Origin: Methylomonas sp. ZR1
Lineage (GTDB): Bacteria > Pseudomonadota > Gammaproteobacteria > Methylococcales > Methylomonadaceae
NCBI RefSeq assembly: GCF_013141865.1
Contig: NZ_RCST01000001.1
Span: forward strand, 1,612,001-1,676,000
Length of the DNA stretch: 64,000 nt
Direction: 5' to 3'
In this document: positions 1 to 8,753 of the stretch, piece after piece
How the letters are laid out: each line of letters opens with the position of its first letter
How positions within the stretch are numbered: position 1 is the first letter of the stretch
Notes under the pieces: model-generated
Database searches by the model: none
What the model was told of the DNA's origin: nothing
Seen by the model: only the letters and a program-made list of their open reading frames with translations
Translations under genes and position numbers: made by a program

Positions 1-1152
1 CAACTGACCAGCGCCAACAAAACCGGCTCGGCCAACAGCCTGGCCTACGACGGCGCCGGCCGCTTGAGCCAAACCACCCTGGCCGGCGTCGTCACCAACC
101 TGAGCTACGACGGCAGCGACTTGGTGGCTGAATACAACAGTACCGGCACCTTGCTGAGACGCTACGTACACGGCCCCGGCGTCGACCAACCCCTGGTCTG
201 GTACGAAGGCGCCGTCACCACCAACAAAACCTGGCTGTACAGCGACCACCAAGGCAGCATCGTCGCCACCGCCAACAGTGCCGGCACCAGTACGGCGATC
301 TTAAGCTACGGCCCCTATGGCGAACCCAATGCCACCACCGGCGTCCGCTTCCGCTACACCGGTCAGCAGCTGCTGGGACCGCTCAACCTGTACTACTACA
401 AAGCGCGGATGTACTCGCCTGCCATCGGCCGATTCTTGCAGACTGATCCGATTGGCTACCAGGACGGCTTGAACCTGTATGCCTATGTGGGGAATAATCC
501 GTTTAACCGTCGCGATCCAAGCGGTTTATTTCTCGAAACTGCCTGGGATGTTGCGAATATCGCTTTGGGGGCCACATCGCTTGCCGCGAATGTTAGCCAA
601 GGCAATTGGGGCTGGGCCACTTTGGATGCTGCTGGTCTTATCTATGACGGAGTGGCAACCGCCATACCGTTCTTGCCGGCAGGCGTCAGTGCAGGCTTGA
701 AATCCTTGGAAGCTGGGAATTCAATTCGAACATCCGCTCAAATCGGATACGATGTGTCTCAAGTTGCCGACGTAGCGCATCAAGTCACGCGGATGGCACC
801 GACAACTTCAAATGCGGCGGTGCAAGGATCGCGCTATCACGATACGGTTGGGAATATCTTGAACGACGGAAACATATTGAGTTCCGGAGCGGCCAATGCT
901 TTTACAGGGGCAAATCGCGCTAAAGGTGGGCCAGATATATCATGGGGTGGTTCTAATCTTTGGGCAGATTTAACGACGAAAGGGGAGTGGACGAAGCATG
1001 TCAACAAATATACAGGCGATTATGGTTTAGGAATCCCATTATTTTATGAGCGGGGCGTTGGTTTAACCAATGTCAATAGGCTTTACAGTGGTGCGAGTGT
1101 AGGTTTGGCAGGGATACAATTAGGAGCGTCATCTATTTCTGGTAGAAAATAA
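1..1152 (+). CDS. RHS repeat protein, 3' part with variable C-terminal tip (partial)
   Basis: The reading frame is open from base 1, so the gene starts upstream of the window. The visible N-terminal part is YD-repeat sequence (LAYDGAGRLS, LSYDGSDLVAEY), followed by the conserved RHS core end (YYYKARMYSPAIGRFLQTDP, then DPIGYQDGLNLYAYVGNNP and DPSGL near 530). Everything after DPSGL is the variable tip, about 210 residues. It has a hydrophobic Ala/Gly-rich stretch and then a polar region with GPDISW, ADLTTK and YGLGIPLFYERG. In RHS and other polymorphic toxins the shell encapsulates the tip, which is the effector. I do not recognise the tip family. The spacing of acidic residues and Lys could fit a nuclease fold, but that is a guess. 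GC drops sharply after the core, as is usual for swapped tips. The next gene on the same strand is a candidate immunity gene. Confidence 0.9.
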   Translation, partial: QLTSANKTGSANSLAYDGAGRLSQTTLAGVVTNLSYDGSDLVAEYNSTGTLLRRYVHGPGVDQPLVWYEGAVTTNKTWLYSDHQGSIVATANSAGTSTAILSYGPYGEPNATTGVRFRYTGQQLLGPLNLYYYKARMYSPAIGRFLQTDPIGYQDGLNLYAYVGNNPFNRRDPSGLFLETAWDVANIALGATSLAANVSQGNWGWATLDAAGLIYDGVATAIPFLPAGVSAGLKSLEAGNSIRTSAQIGYDVSQVADVAHQVTRMAPTTSNAAVQGSRYHDTVGNILNDGNILSSGAANAFTGANRAKGGPDISWGGSNLWADLTTKGEWTKHVNKYTGDYGLGIPLFYERGVGLTNVNRLYSGASVGLAGIQLGASSISGRK

Positions 1153-1195
1153 TAAGTGTCAGTAAGCAAAGGTCTTTATTGAATTATCGTTGGTC

Positions 1196-1224
1196 GAGAA
1201 ACCCGTTATTCTCCGTGGTTTCTC
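1196..1224 (+). other. Inverted repeat between RHS tip and next gene
   Basis: An 8-bp perfect inverted repeat (gagaaacc / ggtttctc) with a 13-nt loop lies in the gap between the RHS tip and the following small gene. An A-run rather than a T-run follows it on the plus strand, so it is not a classic plus-strand terminator. Confidence 0.35.
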
Positions 1225-1271
1225 GGTCGAAAAAAAGTTTCCGGATTTTTCCTCTAACTAGCGAATAATTT

Positions 1272-1688
1272 ATGGCGGTAATTAAAGGTTTATTCTTCAT
1301 AGTCCTAGGTTTAGAGACAAAACAAGGGCCATGGTGGTTAGGTAGCAAGAAGGTTTACTATTATTTACCGCCATCACTTGAACAGCTTCAGGCATTAGCA
1401 AATCAACGTAGTGATATTGTCCTTAAAGAAAGTGACACAGGCAGTAGAGCAGAGAGAGACACCTTAGTATTAGATCCGACCGGGAATATTTCCGGTAAGC
1501 TCTATTTGTCAAAAAGTCATCTTATGACAAAGAATCCCGATGAGAACACATTAAATTGGATGATCGATATCGCGAAACAGCTGAACGGACGGGTCAAAGA
1601 TAATCGAAGCAGAACCTATCGCTCATCTGATGATTATTATGTCGATCCTAAAGATGAAGAGGTGGTTAAGCATAACGCTAGTCTCTGA
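1272..1688 (+). CDS. Probable immunity protein of the RHS tip
   Basis: 138 residues, no signal peptide, low GC like the tip it follows, 119 bp downstream of it. Position directly after a polymorphic-toxin tip is the usual place of the cognate immunity gene; that is the main argument. I do not recognise a named family. The second half carries a block IAKQLNGRV...TYRSSDDYYVDPKDEEVV. It closely resembles FAKQLGGRV...TYTSADETFNHPDDVVL in the cassette protein at 11060-11524, and LPPSLEQ also aligns with LPISLEE there, so the two look like distant homologues. No clear Shine-Dalgarno is seen before the ATG. An upstream start is unlikely because stops lie close by. Confidence 0.6.
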   Translation: MAVIKGLFFIVLGLETKQGPWWLGSKKVYYYLPPSLEQLQALANQRSDIVLKESDTGSRAERDTLVLDPTGNISGKLYLSKSHLMTKNPDENTLNWMIDIAKQLNGRVKDNRSRTYRSSDDYYVDPKDEEVVKHNASL

Positions 1689-1734
1689 ACCCGTAAGCCA
1701 CAATTGGTAGCCCGCGTAGATACTGTTATCCAAG

Positions 1735-2960
<1,226 letters not shown>

Positions 2961-3420
2961 TTAAAATGCCGCCTGACCAGCACCACGGCCGGCGGCAAAA
3001 CCCTGGCCTACCAGTACGACCCGGCCGGCACCCGCACCCGCACCACCTGGCCGGAAGCCACCGCGTTCTACATTACCGCCAGCTACGATGCCCTGAACCG
3101 GCCGACCGCCCTGCTGGAGAATGGCACCGTCAGCCTGGCCAGCTATGCCTACGACGACCTGTCGCGGCGTACCACCGGCTACGGTTACGACACCCAATCG
3201 GCGCTGGCCAGCCTGACCCAAAACCTGGCCGGCACCGCCCAGGACTACACCTGGAGCTACACCCGCAACCAGGTGCAAGACATCAAAGCGGCCAGCTGGA
3301 CTAACGACAGCTACCAATGGACCGGCTACACCAACGGCACCCGCAGCTACACCGCTAACGGCCTGAACCAATACGCCACGGCCGCCGGCAGCACCTTAAG
3401 CTACGACGGCAACCTGGGTG
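2961..3420 (+). pseudogene. Orphan RHS/YD-repeat fragment
   Basis: One frame reads as RHS repeats without a start codon (stop at 2958-2960): KTLAYQYDPAGTRTRTTWPE, ITASYDALNRPTALLENG, LASYAYDDLSRRTTGYGYD, GLNQYATAAGSTLSYDGN. Homology stops abruptly around 3415-3420, where SYDGN should continue into further repeats. In a normal RHS gene this segment lies upstream of the one found at base 1, so here it sits in the wrong order, after the tip and immunity gene. It is a displaced piece of an RHS gene and the high GC matches RHS core, not the surrounding island. It directly abuts the broken integron integrase. Confidence 0.8.
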
Positions 3421-3443
3421 GCGACGCGGTCTGCCCTTTCGGC

Positions 3444-3578
3444 TCAGCCGAGACACTTCACGAATCGATTGATCCACTCGCAATAGGTGCGACCGGTATG
3501 TAGCGAATAATGCATGTGCCGCATGATGCGACGAACATCTTCCAGCATGGAAGGCGATTTCCTGCTTGACACCAAATG
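3444..3578 (-). pseudogene. Integron integrase IntI, N-terminal remnant
   Basis: The minus strand reads SSRKSPSMLEDVRR followed by IMRHMHYSLHTGRTYCEWIN and RFVK. This matches the SAM-like N-terminal DNA-binding domain of integron integrases, whose usual pattern is LRxxHYSxRTExAYxxWIxRFIxFH. Homology ends after RFVK (about 3456) and a stop follows at 3444-3446. The whole catalytic domain is missing, replaced by RHS repeat DNA. No ATG is in place; TTG or GTG near 3570-3575 could have been the start. Its orientation, pointing away from the cassette array to the right, is that of an integron platform. The assignment rests on about 35 residues but the motif is distinctive. Confidence 0.75.
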
Positions 3579-3753
3579 ATTAGCAACTATAGTGAGGCGC
3601 TATATCAATTATAGAGACAACTGTGTCCGAATCCATGGCGAATATCAGGTTATCAATGCACATTTGCGCGGTTTGGCCGTTATCAGGCTCAAATGGACCG
3701 GTAATATCAACTTGTCAGGCAGATTTGTCGGATAATCAATAGCTAGCGACTCA
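3579..3753 (+). other. Candidate attI / leader region of the integron
   Basis: This is the gap between the integrase stub and the first cassette gene, where attI, the integrase promoter and the cassette promoter normally lie. GTTATCA-like core sequences occur near 3651 and 3677, but neither is a consensus GTTRRRY. No coding sequence is seen. Assigned by position only. Confidence 0.35.
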
Positions 3754-4137
3754 ATGAACGCCGACGCCAACAATATTCTCGCTGCTCTAGCTGCTTTTCG
3801 AGACACCAAAAAGTTTCAATGCACCGAGTCAGAGTTTCGTCTTATCAACCCGTCGCCCGCATCGATAACACAACCGATGGAGGTCGCACTTGATCAGTGC
3901 GCCACAGACCTATCGTCGCTAGTGCAGCGAGGTGCACCGCAGGCTCAGCTCAAAGCGTGTATTGCTGCCTCACTTCGCGCCGTCGAAAAACCGTTTGATA
4001 CCGAAGACCGTGAGTATCTCTGCTTTTACTACAGCCAATTGGGACAATGTGCGGGCGTCAAAGTCGGGTCATTGTTAAATCGGTGGCTCTATGGATATTG
4101 GTTATCAACTCTGTTGCGGTTCTTCAGCCGTGGTTAA
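3754..4137 (+). CDS. Cassette protein, DUF4844-like
   Basis: 127 residues, soluble, no signal peptide, first gene of the array. The C-terminal block DTEDREYLCFYYSQLG...LLNRWLYG resembles the DUF4844 family, which I recall as small proteins of unknown function with a TEDREY...LNxWLYG signature. The stop codon falls at the start of an attC-like site, as is usual for integron cassettes. No function can be assigned. Confidence 0.6.
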   Translation: MNADANNILAALAAFRDTKKFQCTESEFRLINPSPASITQPMEVALDQCATDLSSLVQRGAPQAQLKACIAASLRAVEKPFDTEDREYLCFYYSQLGQCAGVKVGSLLNRWLYGYWLSTLLRFFSRG

Positions 4138-4218
4138 TCCGGCGATCAACCTCGTTCCCTTTGGTCGCCGGATGCTGCGCGATAAAGCAGCGCTGCGCCT
4201 GTTAGCCAGGCGTTAGGT
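4131..4218 (+). repeat. attC-like site (cassette 1)
   Basis: It begins around the TAA of the preceding gene and ends with GTTAGGT (4212-4218), a perfect GTTRRRY core. Internal complementary blocks (gcgatcaacc...; ggatgctgcgcg/gcagcgctgcgcc) can fold. It is clearly related to the site at 9545-9631: both contain a ctacgcgataaag- or ctgcgcgataaag-type centre. Confidence 0.65.
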
Positions 4219-4227
4219 GCCAAAAAC

Positions 4228-4704
4228 ATGGTTCGTACTGTCGGCACAGATCCCGGTGAAACCAAGCTTCTCGAAGATGTTGAGAAGTTTGGTTGGCATT
4301 GCCTCAATATTTTGGGGGAGGGCGAGTTCCCCTCTTACTCGTTCACTGTGGGGCTATTTCATTCTTATCAGCATCCGGAACTGATCATTTTCGGGTTGCC
4401 TGCTAACGTAGCGCATCAAATACTGCATATCGCGGCAGAAGCCATAAAAGACGGCAATCCCATTGATCTCGCTCTCCCCACAGAAGAGCTGTTGGAGGGT
4501 TATTCATGCTGTTTTGTCGAGGTTCCTGTTTCCCATTATCGCGAAAACGTGGGCTTTTGCAGGTGGTTTTATGAGGGTGACGCCTTCCCTCTATACCAAG
4601 TCGTTTGGCCGTCTCGCGAAGGCCACTTCCCTTGGCACTCTGCGGTATCCGAATCGTTTCGGTCAATACAACCCGTATTAGGGGCGTCACGTCATGGCAC
4701 CTAA
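4228..4704 (+). CDS. DUF4262 cassette protein
   Basis: 158 residues. The block FGWHCLNILGEGEFPSYSFT with VGLFHSYQHPELIIFGLP is the signature of DUF4262, and QVVWPSREGHFPWH near the C-terminus also fits. Members are cytoplasmic proteins of unknown function, often found next to polymorphic toxins or in integron cassettes, so an immunity role is possible but not shown. It begins 10 bp after the GTTAGGT core of the preceding attC, so it is probably expressed from an upstream cassette promoter. Confidence 0.75.
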   Translation: MVRTVGTDPGETKLLEDVEKFGWHCLNILGEGEFPSYSFTVGLFHSYQHPELIIFGLPANVAHQILHIAAEAIKDGNPIDLALPTEELLEGYSCCFVEVPVSHYRENVGFCRWFYEGDAFPLYQVVWPSREGHFPWHSAVSESFRSIQPVLGASRHGT

Positions 4705-4743
4705 GTTACATGCTTCAGTGGTCAGCTTAGCGCAGTGTTATGC
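4698..4743 (+). repeat. Short attC-like site, ending GTTATGC
   Basis: The stop region of the DUF4262 gene is followed by a short spacer and GTTATGC (4737-4743), 12 bp before the next gene. At about 46 bp it is shorter than a normal attC, so it may be a deleted site. Confidence 0.35.
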
Positions 4744-4755
4744 TAAGGAGAAGCC

Positions 4756-5662
4756 GTGAGTTTTCTTGAAGAATGCTGGGAAGAACGGGAAGAAAAAACA
4801 TACAAACAAATATTTGGTGATATTGGGCCAGGAATTTACCCGTTATCAACCGAAGTATTTAACCGGATGAGTGCAGATACTGTTGATCCTCGCTGGTTGA
4901 CGCATAGTGTATTCAAATGCCCTCCAGCTGAAAATAGAAAAACATGGGCATATATTACATCTGGTATGTCAAATCCATGGGAAGCTGAATCTCCAGAAGA
5001 GTATTCAGGTCTGGGTGTAGAGTTTCTGATGGAAGCTAATACAGAAGCAATCTGGGCACCGGGGAGTCGCTATTTTTGCCGAAAGATTTTTTCGAGCTTC
5101 CCAGCAGGAAAAAATCGGCAAAAACTACGCGACCGCTTATGCCTTCGGCGCCCCGATTCGTCCGCGTCACCTCGTTCCGACCCAGCATGGGGTCGAAACT
5201 TAGGCTCTCGCATGACTTGACGCCGTTTCGCGATGCCTTGCAGGTTTTCTCCGCTTCGCTGCGAAAACCCGCCCGGCGCTACGGCTATCGGGGACTAAAA
5301 ATCTTCACTTCGCTCCCGCTCCGTTTCCAAGATTTTCAGCGGTTGAGGTGTTACAAACTTTAATGGCGTATAACTTGCTGCTTGTTGCCGGGAAGATGGG
5401 GGACTATCCGCCTCTTTATTATGGGCATCGTGTTCCTCTGAATTTATCAGATAGCATAAATACAATGATGTTTACACAACCCAGTAATTTTCCGGGAGGA
5501 TTTTCTATTAAATCAGGACGAGTTGATTTACTACAGGTGGTAGGCATTACTTCAGCAGAACTGGAATTCGCCAAGAAAGCGTCGTCAGATGAGTTAAAGG
5601 AATTAATTGTGAGTAATGCAGGTGGGCTTTTCACCAGTAAAGACAGAGTAAGTGTTGTCTAA
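4756..5662 (+). pseudogene. SUFU-domain cassette gene, split by an insertion
   Basis: The 5' part (4756-5058) encodes MSFLEECWEEREEKTYKQ... and ends with YSGLGVEFLMEANTEAIWA. The 3' part (5342-5662), in another frame, encodes VEVLQTLMAYNLLLVAG...YYGHRVPLNLS...DLLQVVGITSAELEFAKK. Together they make a near-complete Suppressor-of-fused-like domain, a family widely used as immunity protein against polymorphic toxins. A roughly 283-bp segment separates the halves right after IWA and shifts the frame. The continuous frame from 4756 to 5220 therefore runs into foreign sequence, and only a truncated protein would be made. Confidence 0.75.
5059..5341 (+). mobile_element. About 283-bp insertion inside the SUFU gene
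   Basis: It is bounded by the point where SUFU homology breaks (after gca at 5056-5058) and resumes (gttgaggtg at 5342). The centre is GC-rich and structured, with ttttcgag/gaaaac-type complementary stretches, and carries no plausible gene. I could not find convincing terminal inverted repeats or a target duplication, so the element type is open (MITE-like or other small mobile sequence). Confidence 0.5.
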
Positions 5663-5779
5663 ATCTCATAATACGGGTTTCACACGACTACTAATTTACA
5701 GGGCCCGGAGGCGCAATTTGCAACAAAGCTATTCAGCAGTAAATCACAAATGTACAACATGGCACTCAATGAGGTGTTT

Positions 5780-6271
5780 ATGGATGAAATGAATTTCTGG
5801 ATGATCATCGGCTCTGCACACGAGCAATCAAATGGTGATATGGATCAGAAATGCGAGTTGATTCGCACAGCGCTCTCCAAGCTACCCCAAGATGATGCGA
5901 GAGCGTTTTCCGCTCTTTTCCGTGTAATGATGGATCGAGCCTATTCGTGGCCGTTGTGGGGTGCGGCATATGTCATTAACGGTGGCTGCGGGGACGATTC
6001 CTTTTCTGATTTTAGAGCCTCACTTATTTCACGTGGTCGTGCCGCGTTTGAACGCGCGCTCGCAGATCCGGATTCATTGGCCGCGGAAGACTTTGATGAA
6101 GACTCATGGTTCTACGAGGGATATCAGTATGCCGTGACAGATGGTGTCAAGGCCGCCGTGGGAACGGTCGTCAATCGCGAAAGTCCCCATCCCGATGAAC
6201 CGTTTGGTCAAGAATGGGAAGAAGACAAAGTCTATGAACTCTATCCACAGCTCGCGGAAAAGTTCGCATAA
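5780..6271 (+). CDS. DUF4240 cassette protein
   Basis: About 163 residues from the chosen ATG (MDEMNFWMIIGSAHEQ); an upstream ATG at 5750 is possible. The family pattern is clear: NFWMIIGSA at the start, LSKLPQDDARAFSALFRVMM, DRAYSWPLWGAAYVINGGC, DSFSDFRASLISRGRAAFE and ALADPDSLA. DUF4240 is a widespread bacterial family, common in actinobacteria and in integron cassettes, function unknown. The TAA stop (6269-6271) lies inside the GCATAAC half-core of the next attC, a typical cassette arrangement. The 87 bp before the gene hold no recognisable attC, suggesting the site after SUFU has decayed. Confidence 0.75.
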   Translation: MDEMNFWMIIGSAHEQSNGDMDQKCELIRTALSKLPQDDARAFSALFRVMMDRAYSWPLWGAAYVINGGCGDDSFSDFRASLISRGRAAFERALADPDSLAAEDFDEDSWFYEGYQYAVTDGVKAAVGTVVNRESPHPDEPFGQEWEEDKVYELYPQLAEKFA

Positions 6272-6361
6272 CTTGGCGCTCAACCGGACCGACTGCAGCC
6301 TAGGCTTGCAGTCCCCTCCGCATTGGCTCCGGCGTCCGGTTAACTCTACTGTAGGTTGACG
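6266..6361 (+). repeat. attC site (after DUF4240 cassette)
   Basis: Starts with GCATAAC (6266-6272) overlapping the stop codon. Next comes ggcgctcaaccggacc, a long variable loop with its own stem (actgcag/ctgcagt-like), and then ggcgtccggttaac, with GTTGACG at 6355-6361. The ggcgctcaaccggac...gtccggttaac pair is the textbook L''/L' arrangement of attC. Confidence 0.75.
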
Positions 6362-6658
6362 ATGGCCGTTCAGAACTCACAGCTAGCCGGGCTGATACTT
6401 GCGGGGATCTTCGCCATTGCGCTACTGGGTCTGACGATTTGGCAACGGATAAAATACCCTAAGCGTCAGAATCAAAAATCTGACCCTATTGCGGAAGCAG
6501 AAGTCTACATAGCTTACGGACGGAAGAAAAAGCAATTGAATTACTCAAAAAGGCTCAACGAGAAAACCCAAATCGAACGGATATTGGCGAGAAATTGGAT
6601 GAATTATCAAAGCAACCCTAACCCGGCGCTCCAGCAGACCGCCCTGTCGGCCGCTTAA
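6362..6658 (+). pseudogene. FimV-like/TPR membrane-anchored cassette gene, frameshifted
   Basis: The open frame starts with a membrane anchor (LAGLILAGIFAIALLGLTIW, residues about 8-27) and continues SDPIAEAEVYIAYGR, the start of a FimV-C/TPR-type helix pair. After this point the family pattern is found in the next frame: EEKAIELLKKAQRENPNRTD followed by IGEKLDELSKQP and a stop at 6619-6621. One missing base near 6522 (cggaag for cgggaag) explains the shift. The ancestral stop would fall exactly at the start of the following attC, which supports the reconstruction. The present frame runs on through the attC to 6658. Confidence 0.65.
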
Positions 6659-6671
6659 CCTCAGGTTGCAA
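6617..6671 (+). repeat. attC site (after FimV-like cassette)
   Basis: CCTAAC followed by ccggcgctccagcagaccgcc, a short loop, ggccgcttaac and GTTGCAA (6665-6671). About 55 bp, a compact attC. The current frame of the upstream gene reads through it. Confidence 0.65.
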
Positions 6672-6674
6672 ACC

Positions 6675-7064
6675 ATGAGCATCGCAGCCCCAAATGCCGC
6701 GTGTTTTTACCGCGAGGTTGCTGCCTCTCGCGTCGTTAGGGCTATTCGAGATAGCGAGGGATTTCCTACGCCAATCAACGGAGATAAAAAACGCGCGATG
6801 CCATTCTGGTCGTCAGAATCCAGAGCCATGGAGATTATCGCAAACGTGGAGGATTATCGAGATTTCAGGACAGAGCCAATTTCTTGGGACGTATTTGCCC
6901 AGCGTTGGATTCCTGGGCTAATGAAGGACGGAATCCTTGCTGGCTTAAACTGGAGCGGCCCAAATGCAACAGGCTACGATGTTGAACCAACAGATATTGA
7001 GCGCAACGTTCTCGCAGTACTTAATCAAGCTGTTGCCCAAGCTATTCATTCCGCTGGATGCTAA
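6675..7064 (+). CDS. DUF2750 cassette protein
   Basis: 129 residues from the ATG directly after the attC core (MSIAAPNAACFYREVAASRV). The middle matches DUF2750: DSEGFPTP, MPFWSSESRAMEIIANVEDY, PISWDVFAQRWIPGLMKDG and a closing VEPTDIERNV. Family function is unknown; members often act in toxin-immunity-like contexts or sit in cassettes. No signal peptide or membrane segment. The sequence after the stop up to the next gene (48 bp) is too short for a normal attC. Confidence 0.75.
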   Translation: MSIAAPNAACFYREVAASRVVRAIRDSEGFPTPINGDKKRAMPFWSSESRAMEIIANVEDYRDFRTEPISWDVFAQRWIPGLMKDGILAGLNWSGPNATGYDVEPTDIERNVLAVLNQAVAQAIHSAGC

Positions 7065-7112
7065 GCGATGAAGCCACGTATCATCGGTGAATTCAGATAT
7101 TGGATGGACTGA

Positions 7113-7472
7113 ATGAGCAGAATATCGAAACCTAGAGTTTATCGCCAGATTATTGACGAATTGGTTCGCGAGTGCCAACAGGGCCAAGGTCAGATTGGAT
7201 CAAATCGGGCCAGAACAGGGCTCTGGAATCAAAATGCAACAGAAGAGTCTATTCCAGAGCAACACGCGATCAATGTGCTGCTCGTAAAGCTGACCAAGGA
7301 GGATCGTGAGGTCCTGGCTCACATGTTGGCGTATGAGTTTGAAATCGGAGTGTTCGAAACCCTAAAAGCGCTAGAGCGGTTTGGTGTCGAACCTTTCAAT
7401 GGGGGCTATGAAGGCAGTCCCTACGAAGATTTTATTGGTCGCCTTTCAGACTGGGAATGGCCGGAAAATTGA
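7113..7472 (+). CDS. Cassette protein, DUF6547-like
   Basis: 119 residues: RQIIDELVRECQQGQ, then INVLLVKLTKEDREVLAHML and EIGVFETLKALERFGVEP. This resembles a small uncharacterised family I recall as DUF6547 (ID.LV, INxLL..L...DRE.LAxML). Cytoplasmic, no motif that points to an activity. Confidence 0.55.
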   Translation: MSRISKPRVYRQIIDELVRECQQGQGQIGSNRARTGLWNQNATEESIPEQHAINVLLVKLTKEDREVLAHMLAYEFEIGVFETLKALERFGVEPFNGGYEGSPYEDFIGRLSDWEWPEN

Positions 7473-7745
7473 CAATGTATTTGTCCAATGAGGAGATTCA
7501 CTATGTAGTTTTCGTCGGGTGGGCTCAGTGGTAGTAATCAAGTGCCAAAAAGGAAAATACATAATGCTTGGGTGTTTATTACACCAAGCCTGAGATTGAG
7601 GTTGCAACTTTTCATCAGGAATTAAAAAACGGAACCTTTTCTCGTGGAGTACGATGAATAGCTACTATTGAAAAAAATTGGGAAACATACATGCAATCGG
7701 CTAACGTCTAACCAGTGTGCTAACTTAATATATAGGGTTTAAAAA
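7473..7745 (+). other. Gene-free stretch with decayed attC/cassette
   Basis: No gene of any confidence. It contains the 18-mer gttttcgtcgggtgggct at 7508-7525, found again at 12047-12064 inside another attC-like site, so this is the remains of an attC of the same type. A second half-site (ctaacgtctaaccag...gctaac) lies around 7700. The middle, with several short frames, looks like a degraded cassette. Confidence 0.5.
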
Positions 7746-8192
7746 ATGTCTTATGATCGAGCTGATTGGCATACCGATACGTGCGCTGAAAAAGGTCTGC
7801 CTGAGGAAAATGCAGCTACCCATATTGCCGCTTACGTTCGTTGGTGTATTCAACGAAACCTGATCGCCGAAGAATTTGCGAGAGAAGATTCAGAGGCTCT
7901 GGACCAGGTTCGGAAGGGAGAGCTGTCCGCCGCGAAGTACTTCGATGAGTATATGGATTGGAAATTTGGCGAATGGAACTTAAATGATGTCGGCAACCAA
8001 TTCACATCAGCATACTACGACAGTTATCTTGCTGATCTTGGCATCTTTTTTCCAAATGTTGTTTACGGAGAATGGGAAAGTATCGACTTCGACCGGCTCG
8101 CAAGTTTTCTGGATGCCAAATTCAACGAGTTTAAAAATGGAAACCTGAAAGTCGCTACGCGGAAAAGGAAGTCTTGGTGGAGATTTTGGTAA
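7746..8192 (+). CDS. Cassette protein, unknown (YDRADWH...HIAAYVRW family)
   Basis: 148 residues starting SYDRADWHTDTCAEKGLPEE followed by HIAAYVRWCIQRNLI. The YDxADWH...AxxHIxxYxxW pattern occurs in a family of unknown function (possibly DUF7832) seen in cassettes and near toxins. The basic, Trp-rich C-terminus (RKRKSWWRFW) could touch membrane or nucleic acid, but this is speculation. A gggtttaaaa sequence just before the start could be a degenerate attC core. Confidence 0.55.
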   Translation: MSYDRADWHTDTCAEKGLPEENAATHIAAYVRWCIQRNLIAEEFAREDSEALDQVRKGELSAAKYFDEYMDWKFGEWNLNDVGNQFTSAYYDSYLADLGIFFPNVVYGEWESIDFDRLASFLDAKFNEFKNGNLKVATRKRKSWWRFW

Positions 8193-8253
8193 ACCCCAAC
8201 CAACAGATAAACTTGACCAGTAAAAGCTAGGCGGCTACTGTAGTTACGCTTTT

Positions 8254-8652
8254 GTGGTCAACTTACCCATATCGTTAAAAGTCTTTGGGATAATCGTGCA
8301 CAAAGATCAAAAACTAATTGAGTTACACAAAATTAAGCGGAAGTTGCAATATTGTGGCCTCCCTGTGATATTAGCCTTTCTAGGCGTTGGCATATCTAAA
8401 ATTGTCGGTCTAGGCATTAATAATAATGATCCGATATTTATCATAGGGACTTATTCGACGTGGGCTTTAGTAGCATTCCATGTTATTTCCGCGAAATGCC
8501 CAAACTGCAATAAAAGGTTTTTTAGCTTATGGGCTTTGTCCTGCTTCATCAATATCAGAAAACTTTCTTGTTGTAACTGCAAATTCGCTATGCCGGCAGA
8601 TAACAAACAAGAGCCTTATAGCAAGTCAACTGGTGACGAATGGAAGCAATAG
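8254..8652 (+). CDS. Cassette membrane protein with zinc-ribbon-like cysteines
   Basis: Up to 132 residues from a GTG start; an internal GTG (VHKDQKLIELHK) is an alternative. Two hydrophobic segments (about residues 34-53 and 63-80) precede four cysteines in two pairs, CPNCNKRFF and CCNCKF, so a short membrane protein with a cytoplasmic zinc ribbon is likely. AT-rich, unlike the neighbouring cassettes. Family not recognised. Confidence 0.5.
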   Translation: MVNLPISLKVFGIIVHKDQKLIELHKIKRKLQYCGLPVILAFLGVGISKIVGLGINNNDPIFIIGTYSTWALVAFHVISAKCPNCNKRFFSLWALSCFINIRKLSCCNCKFAMPADNKQEPYSKSTGDEWKQ

Positions 8653-8661
8653 CGTGTTATA

Positions 8662-8749
<88 letters not shown>

Positions 8750-8753
8750 ATTC

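Noticed and set aside
4403..4690. Minus-strand gene inside the DUF4262 cassette
   Set aside because: The plus-strand protein shows clear family motifs; the minus frame has none.
5059..5341. Group IIC-attC intron in the SUFU cassette
   Set aside because: Too short, no reverse transcriptase, and not placed at an attC.
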